Shown in pieces: positions 57,426-64,000 of a stretch of 64,000 nucleotides of DNA (positions are counted from its first letter, which is position 1; each line of letters starts with the position of its first letter). The notes below the pieces were generated by a model that was not told the origin of the DNA, did no database searches, and saw only the letters and a list, made by a program, of their open reading frames with translations. A program made the position numbers and the translations under genes. This DNA comes from Sternotherus odoratus (taxonomy: Eukaryota; Chordata; Testudines; Kinosternidae). The stretch is from NCBI GenBank assembly GCA_032164245.1, contig JAVMKO010000001.1, positions 75,761,892 through 75,825,891 on the forward strand, in the 5' to 3' direction.

Positions 57426-58246
57426 TTACAGTAGATGCACCTTAATGTTCCAGTTCCATTCTGCTCCTGTAAATTAAGAGGAAAACCCATTTAATTTATA
57501 TTCTAGCAAAGCATAAAGTTAGATGGCATGTGTTGGTTGTTAAATAAATAATTTTTTGTTCTAAATTCCTAAATAAATACTTTTCCCCCCCCCTTTGTTC
57601 CAAATCCTAAATAAATAGACTTATAGAGTTGGTATATCAAGGGTATGAGCTCAGGAACTTGTGGAAGAGGTGCGTGATTCCACCCTGAGACAGGTAAAGG
57701 CAAGAAGAGGCCCAAGTGGGTGCATTCAGAGAGCCCAGAAAGTGGGTGAGGTGCAGCTAGCTCCCTAACCATGACACCCGTATAGCATTAACTTAGCTGC
57801 ATAGCTATACATGTTAACAATAGCCAAAGTTATACTCTTAAAATTCCCCAAAGTATTTTGAAAATGCTTCTTTTGTCCAAATCACAGCATGGCCACACAG
57901 GTGACCCATTTCTCCTTTATGCTCAGACAAGCTCTATCTTTTCAATGAAATTGTCTCTCTGTTTCTAAGGCTTTGCCTTTCACTTAGGTTCATAAACATA
58001 CCCCATGTCCCCTCCACTGCTCCTCCTTTCATTCCATAATAAACTTGCCAAATAATAGGCCTTCTCCTGGAGAAAAAAAGACGACCAAAATAAAGAGAGA
58101 AAAGCAATTTCAAAGAAAACATGTTTTAAAAGCTTTTTGGTTCTCTCGGATTTCCATCTCGCTGGAAACCTGCACAATCGTTAAAGCCTATGAAATTGGA
58201 TAGTAAATTACCTAGTCAAGATCCCAACAACTAGCAGGAGTCCAAG
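57426..58246. other. Unannotated stretch
   Basis: No gene or named repeat recognised. Confidence 0.4.
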
Positions 58247-58480
58247 GCCATGTCTACACAGTGGGGTAATGCACACTATAGGGTATGATTTCTAATGTGT
58301 TTTGCATTAATTGGTCCATGTGCACCCTGTTGGTGTGTACTAAAAATTCCCTAATGCGCTTTAATATAGTGTTGTTTCAAACATAGAGTATGTTATCACA
58401 CACTAGGGAACTTTTAGTGTGTACCAGAAGGGCCAGTTTCTTCACTTTACAAATCACCTTACCCCACGATGTAGACAAGA
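58247..58480. mobile_element. MITE with about 22-bp inverted ends
   Basis: GCCATGTCTACACAGTGGGG at the left and TCTTGTCTACATCGTGGGG at the right (minus strand). Flanks AGTCCAAG and GATCCAAG agree at 6 of 8 bases, compatible with hAT. Confidence 0.75.
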
Positions 58481-59536
58481 TCCAAGAAAAATTAAACAAA
58501 ATAGAAGGCTAGAATATCAAGAAGTTATGGGAGGGCTTTACACTGGACAGCATAGGGGATTGGGATATAGAGCCTTTTATCTGTAAGTAAATAATTCCAA
58601 TTCTGGTCAGATTTACTAAAAATGCAACTACAGATACCTGTAGAAAATGAGATGGGAGTCTCAGCCCAGTTCTTAGTGAAATAGGTGTCATCATAAGACA
58701 TACAACAAATGGCCCCCTTGATCTTGACATACAAGAACTAGAAGAAACTCAGCCAGAAGCTGACTGAGACCTTATTTATTTTAATTTTAAAATAAATTTA
58801 GTGCTGGTGAAAGAGCCAGACTGCCAGGCCTTGAAGACTGAAGTCTTCTCTTTTTACTGGACACAACAGGTGGAATATGGGCTACAACAGTGCAAGTTTC
58901 ATACGCCACTGCCAATGTGCTTCAACCCTTTCCCAAAGGGACCATGTGTCCCTTTCCTGTCTCCTGCGATTGTCGATTTTGATGGTGGGTCTTTATGTAT
59001 TTCTGTCCTACTGGAGAAAGAGCAAGAATCAACTTGTTTTATGCAGTCCACCAAACTGTTAGATGCCTGTAACTGAAAGTCGCTCCCAACCTTTAGCTAG
59101 ACTGAAACCAAAGACCTTGTAGTAATAAACCCTATTGCATTCCCAATCCCCTAACCTGCATAGTCCACTGCTGAGCCTCTTAAAAGATCATGAAGTTTAA
59201 TACAGTACTGGACAAATCTGAGTTACTTTTCTATGTTCTCTCTGCCTGATTTTCATTGTTGATTTTTCACTCTTACTGGGGACAGCTCAGTGCAACCTCA
59301 GTGACTGTTGAAGATATAAAATATATGAAAAGGAAGACATCCAGGTAAATTCAAACATGAATTTAAAATTTTCTATTAAGTAATTTTAAAGGATTTTTTT
59401 TTAATGTGATGCTTTTTTTTAGTTTAACTGATTTTTCCTGGATTTTTTGTTATCGTGCAATACTGAATAATATCCAGAAGATGGCAGCATTGGTAAAGTA
59501 TCTATTCGTTTGGACTAGGTAACTCAATTTCACATA
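58481..59536. other. Unannotated stretch
   Basis: No gene or named repeat recognised. Confidence 0.4.
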
Positions 59537-59628
59537 GGTAACAAAGTCCTGTGGCACCTTAAAGACTAACTATAAAGTTTTGAAGCATAAGCTTTCGTGG
59601 GCTAATACCCACTTCGTCGGATGCAAGC
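59537..59628. mobile_element. Single arm of the turtle-type repeat
   Basis: AACAAAGTCCTGTGGCACCTT through AATACCCACTTCGTCGGATG is one arm only, without the palindromic partner or the terminal GGCTACCTC segment. No clear target-site duplication. Confidence 0.75.
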
Positions 59629-60701
59629 AGTGGAAGTGTCACTAGTTGTGTTTTACACTGCCTCCCTTGCTAATAGGCAAGACAATTTGTCTCTAGAATG
59701 TCCTGATGAAATATTCTCAGTCTACGTAATTAAATGCAGCTTGTTTGTGGGGAGATGTTGAGAGTGGCACTAGCAGAAGGGAAACTGTTAGAAAAGCACA
59801 TGGAGAAGATTAAATCAGGAACTGTTCTTTGTGGAATCCCAGGTGATATTGAATGTTCGAGGTTTTCCAGTCAAATAATCTAGCTATCCTTGATTATTAT
59901 GAACAATATGCATTTATTTGTGTTGTAGGAGCTCCCACAAGACCCAACCAGGACTGGATTCCCACTGTGGTGGTTGCTGTACTAACACATAGTAACACAT
60001 AGTAACAGACAGTTCCTCCCGCAAAGAGTTTACAGTCCAAATGAAGTAAAGGCACATAGAGTAGACTTATAAACAACTGGAGGAGACTGAAGTACAATAG
60101 TGATAAGAACACAGTTCTATATACTAGCCACGTGGCAACTGGCAGGTTTAGAGTAAGAACAATAACAGACATCCGTGATCCTGGCTATCACAACTAGCCA
60201 CTAAGTACTGATATCAGGGACCATGGGTCTCAAACCCCAGTAAGTTCTAACCTACCATGACCTGCTAACAGCTGTCAGAATAGAAGCTGAATTCTGACAG
60301 AGGGCTCCAGTCCTAGGATCTGGTTGGTGGAATGCTGGGAGCTCTGATTGGCTCCGAGCTCATATTTAAACCAAGTGCAGGCACAGGAAGTTATCCTTGT
60401 AGCTGTGTTCTTCCTACTTAGGACTGCTTCTGCTGCAATACCTGCTCCCTTTATCTCCTGGTAACCTGACCCTGCCTGCCAGATACTTGACTTTGGGTTT
60501 CCCCTCTGGCTTGTCTTGGACTCGACCATCTGGTATGTGATCTGTCAGAGCAGGAGTCAGACCCACTAGGTCAGACCACCCATGTCCCATACTGTGACAG
60601 CTGAGTATATTCAATGCTTCCTAAATTCTGTCCACTTAAGTATTTCTTAAGTCTATCCCTATTCAGGACAGTAGCTCAGCAGGTGCTTAAATCCCATTAA
60701 T
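59629..60701. other. Unannotated stretch
   Basis: No gene recognised; AAAGAGTTTACAGTCCAAAT near 60017 is an old repeat phrase also near 17250. Confidence 0.35.
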
Positions 60702-60715
60702 TTCAATAGGATTTA

Positions 60716-61182
60716 AGAATCAGAGAGGTAGCCATGTTAGTCTGAATCTACAGAAGCGACAAAGAGTCCTGTGGCACCTTAAAGACTAACAAAAGTATTG
60801 AAGCATGTTATTGTGGGCTAATACCCCCTTCATATATAATACCATTATACAATTGCACTGTATATTCTCTGCTGAATTTGAAACCAGAACCTTATAATCA
60901 TGTGAGGGTAGGCCATTATTCCACTGACTTATTTGAACTACCAACGACTAATGTTTCACCTGGAGAACTTGGGTGAGCTGCATGCTCTACTTGTACCTCA
61001 TTAAACTAAATTGAAGGATTAAAAAAATATTTTCAACTCAGGTCCTTAATTTCATAAGGGCAAACTTTAAAAAATTAAGGGAAGAAGTTAGGGAAGTGGA
61101 CGACGAAGCGGGTATTAGCCCATGACAGCTTATGCTTCAATACTTTTGTCAGTCTTTAAGGTGCCACAGGCCTCTTTCTCGC
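60716..61182 (-). mobile_element. Inverted-dimer retroposon with spacer, 14-bp duplication
   Basis: Perfect TTCAATAGGATTTA at 60702-60715 and 61183-61196. The left arm (60719-60831) starts with the terminal segment TCAGAGAGGTAGCC; the right arm (about 61099-61182) is its reverse complement without that segment. On the minus strand this is a 5'-truncated, 3'-complete copy like those at 5459 and 47505. The 267-bp spacer between the arms has a faint tRNA-like phrase but is otherwise unrecognised. Confidence 0.8.
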
Positions 61183-61196
61183 TTCAATAGGATTTA

Positions 61197-61419
61197 GGTA
61201 TGTTCTTACATTTAAACACCTCCTTAATTGCTTTGTTGACTTGCACCTTGGGTAGGATCACTGTAGTCTAATCTTGTGTGGTGACTATGTCAGTAGTAAT
61301 AAACAAAAGACACAAAGCAGTCCAACTCCAGATTGTGGGCTTTCTGCTTTCTCTTAATAGCCTGTGTGGTGAGAGAGTCTATGCCTTCCCACACCCCAAA
61401 CTCTAGGGTAACAGAGTGT
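61197..61419. other. Unannotated or LTR edge
   Basis: May belong to the following LTR; the left edge could not be fixed. Confidence 0.3.
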
Positions 61420-62132
61420 GGTTCTCTCCTTCTTTGCAGACCACTAACTTTAAGCTATTTTCCCAGCCTAAGTTAAATCCTGTCTCCCCAAACCCTCCAA
61501 ACTTGACCAGTTAGGACTTGGGGTCCGCTGCCACCATTCGTGTGAATCTCCAAGACCTTGGAGAGGGGCACACGGACACCCCCAAACCCCCTTTCCCTCT
61601 CCCTGAGAGATTGGGACACTCAGATGCTGTTCCACTCCCGCTCACCCCCTTCTAGCCTTAAGGAAGAGAGAGTGAGACGCAGCCCACTGGCTCATGCTGT
61701 GAGCCTGCCACATCCAATGCTATGATAACTTTAAGGGAATAACCAAACACTTCTTATAACTAAAAAGGTTTAATAAAGAAAAGAGAACAACTTACAGCTA
61801 ATACACTTTACAGATATAAAGCTTCCTAACTCCTTCCTCTGAAAGGGTTAGTGACACCTTAAATCAGGCACAAAAACTTATGAAATCAAAATGTTACTTA
61901 CAGTCAGCCTAATCTTAGGAATAGAAGGGTGCTTCATCTCTCCCACAGCTAGGAGAGAAGAGAAGAGCTTTCATACCTGGAAAAAGGGTCGAGCTCACCC
62001 AAAAGCTCCTGGGGAACTGAACTTGACTTCCTGGTTCTTCCTCGAGGTGGGCTGCTCTGACATCACCCCACCCTCTCTCAGTTAACCCCTAACAGGTAAA
62101 ACAACCCTCCCTGGCTCTTCATACTTATGACA
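61420..62132 (-). mobile_element. LTR, same family as 29800-30538
   Basis: Minus-strand start TGTCATAAGTATGAAGAGCC at 62132; polyadenylation region AAAAAGGTTTAATAAAGAAA (plus strand) at about 61764; shared blocks as given for 29800-30538. Left end uncertain. Confidence 0.65.
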
Positions 62133-62435
62133 GCCTGCATGGGCAGCGAGTGTCATAGGATGGGGGAGACTGTGCCTCCCCAAACAGCTAGGCATGGCCC
62201 TGCCCACAGACCCCACCCTCTGCAGCTCCCACTGTGTGGTGGCCCCAGTGGTCCAGGGGGCTGGGGCCACGCCCCCCAACCTCCTGGTGCTCCAGGGATG
62301 TGGGAGTCCAGTCAACATTATTATAAGGTTCTGGTGGCCGCAGTGGGAGGCTCTGAGTTCCAGTGTGGTGTGCTTATTCATCCAGATTGACCCGCAACCC
62401 TTCCCTATGAATCTTTTCCCCTTTCATGGGATGCA

Positions 62436-62496
62436 GGCTTCAGATATAACAAAGAGTCCTGTGGCACCTTAACAAAGAGTCCTGTGGCTTCAGATA
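62436..62496. mobile_element. 39-bp filler with 11-bp duplication
   Basis: GGCTTCAGATA occurs at 62436-62446 and 62486-62496. Between them lie two tandem copies of AACAAAGAGTCCTGTGG from the interior of the turtle-type repeat, joined by CACCTT. Confidence 0.7.
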
Positions 62497-62789
62497 GTTC
62501 TGCAATTTTGACTTAAAGTAATTCTAAACCTCCTTCACATTCAGATCATTGAGTTCTTCAGTCCAGTCCACTTCCCTAACTACTTCCCTTAATTTTTTTT
62601 AAGTTTTAAGATCCTTGAGTACACTTACAGTATAGGCCATTTTGCTACTAAATGCAGATCTAAAATACTAATACAATTTAAACCAATTCCTTTAAAGCTA
62701 TTTTAACCCATATATGTCAAATGGGTTTTATTCCTAATGTATGTTTTCTCCCAAAAGCATATAGACACCATTGATTGTCTTCTCTAATG

Positions 62790-63369
62790 TAGTACAGTTC
62801 TACCTGGAAACCTACACAGCCTCTTTGTATGCTGAAAAAGCTTTTGACTGAGTGGAGTGGGCCTACATGATGGAAATCCTGATGAGAGATGACTCTTTGG
62901 GGAAAATTTTTTAAAACTTCCTGGACTCCATTTAGGATAAGCCCTAGTGATGCAAACTTTAGTCAGCTGTTAGAGATCCTTGTACTTCAGAAGAGACTTA
63001 GAGAACAACCTTCTCTGTTGCCTTTAATATCTCTCCTGATATTATAAATGTTTACCATTGCCATAAGGAAGACTTACAGTCCTCACACAATAATGAAGAG
63101 AAAAAGTTAGCCTTTATGTAGGTGTTCTCCTGGACATGGAAAATTTAGAGGCATTCCTTCCTGAAACTATTAAAATCATACCTGTGCTCCTTTTTCAGGA
63201 TACAAAATTAACTTTGCAGACTATACCTATAGTAAGCACAGCTATTAGCCAAAATAACCTGTCCCCCTTCCCCTTCCAGTGGTTCTCCACAGGTTTTACA
63301 GAAGTTAGTAATTTAACATTAAATCAAATGTTAACATTCATCAAATACAACCGAATCTTTTTTTTTTAA
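62790..63369 (+). pseudogene. L1-type LINE reverse-transcriptase fossil
   Basis: Three signature blocks occur in order on the plus strand, in different frames and with stops: AEKAFD-x-VEW at 62831 (S-x-DAEKAFDRVEW of L1/Tx1-type enzymes), PLSPLLF-like LLPLISLLI near 63020, and FSGYKIN at 63192-63212 (the SGYKIN block after the YADD site). The YADD position itself is decayed (LYVGVLLD near 63113). A poly-T run follows at 63360. L1-clade rather than CR1; older than the CR1 copies here. Confidence 0.75.
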
Positions 63370-63386
63370 GAAAATTTAAGATATAC

Positions 63387-64000
63387 TGTAAGTGGGTCGG
63401 ACACTCACCCCGGCGGCGCCTCCTGCTGGTCATCTTGGGAATTAGCTTTTCCAGCCTCCGGAGCACCCTCTGCCGGCCGATGTCCCGCTCCTACCCTGGC
63501 CCCGTGTCCCTCCCGGACCCCGGTGCCCTCTAGTTGAGGGTGCTGCACCCCTGCAGAACCCCCTCGAGTCTGAGGGTCTCCTCCCCGGGGAACCCTCCAC
63601 CCACTATCCCCACTTTGCCTCAGGCTGTGCCACTGCCAGTCACCATTTGCCTCCGCTCGCTGAGGCAGACTGCAGTATCAAGGCTGCTCATCACCGGCAA
63701 AAGGGGTTTGGCCTGCTACTTCCCTTTGCTAGCCCTGGGCTGCCCCTTGCAACCCCAGTACCTCTGAGTCGGGCCTTCTAGCAGGCCCAGCAGCCTGGGA
63801 CTTCCAGGCTCGAGCTTCCCCCAGCTCCTACCGCCTGGCCCCAGCCCTGCACCAGTCAAGGTACCCTGTTTAAGGCTTCCCTGCAGCTAGGCCTGTCTTC
63901 CTCTGATTACAGAGGAGACTGTCTTCCTCTAGATGCAGAGGAGACTGTCAGGCCCCTGCCTCTCAGGCTTTATACAGGTCTGAGTGTTTGGGGTGTGGCC
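63387..64000 (-). mobile_element. LTR-like repeat, cut by window edge
   Basis: Inverted relative of 1-697. Its minus strand ends here at a TG/CA boundary (plus-strand TGTAAGTGGG) and carries TGTATAAAGCC near 63968. Its 5' end lies outside the window. An internal near-duplication GAGGAGACTGTC occurs twice at 63908-63952. Confidence 0.6.

Noticed and set aside
60840..60960. tRNA-like phrase in the spacer of the dimer retroposon
   Set aside because: A B-box-like sequence is visible on the minus strand, but no cloverleaf can be drawn and the A-box is poor.
1..64000. CRISPR array, operon, rRNA or bacterial gene content
   Set aside because: No regularly spaced direct repeats, no ribosome-binding or operon structure; the repeat content is clearly vertebrate.

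Overview
The window reads as vertebrate intergenic DNA, most likely from a turtle. CpG is scarce, no long reading frame carries a host gene, and most of what can be named is retroelement or DNA-transposon debris: CR1 LINE 3' ends, MIR-type SINEs, hAT, Tigger and Harbinger-like non-autonomous elements, several solo LTRs, and an abundant 'GTCCTGTGGCACCTTAAAGAC' repeat that I associate from memory with turtle genomes. The turtle call is an inference from repeat content. I find no RNA gene, CRISPR array, operon or intact host gene. The best host-gene evidence is a possible 3'-terminal coding exon on the minus strand near 7.9 kb plus a few weaker exon-like pieces.

Layout. 1-0.7 kb is a solo-LTR-like repeat; its relative lies inverted at 63.4-64 kb. 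0.7-12 kb is mostly unique sequence with a small hAT element, a palindromic retroposon (5.46 kb), a long GA microsatellite, the possible terminal exon and a purine-rich tract. 12-15 kb holds a Tigger-like element and a solo LTR inserted in an older LTR-like repeat. 15-28 kb is unique sequence with MITEs, two CR1 subfamilies, a second type of inverted dimer and a hAT element. 28.85-35.3 kb is a minus-strand LTR retrotransposon (two LTRs, primer-binding and polypurine signals) broken by at least four later insertions. 36-40 kb has another solo LTR and a GC-rich minisatellite. 40-47 kb is mixed old repeats and unique sequence, with RFX-like sites. 47.5-48.4 kb is a three-layer nest. 49-64 kb carries more MITEs, a further palindromic retroposon, an LTR and an L1-type reverse transcriptase fossil.

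Two things deserve attention. First, the minus-strand LTR element has gag-like pieces (a capsid-like start and two decayed CCHC knuckles). Where pol would be expected I see only coiled-coil-like sequence, one part of which closely resembles a class II myosin tail. This may be a non-autonomous LTR element that carries captured host sequence. Second, several copies of the abundant turtle-type repeat are inverted dimers that were inserted as single units: three lie between perfect 10-14 bp target-site duplications, and a 22-bp stub lies between 16-bp ones. All share the same 3' end and vary in 5' truncation, so the family looks like a LINE-mobilised retroposon with an internal palindrome.

All judgements come from reading the sequence by eye. 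No database search was possible, family names are the nearest fit, and boundaries without target-site duplications are approximate.
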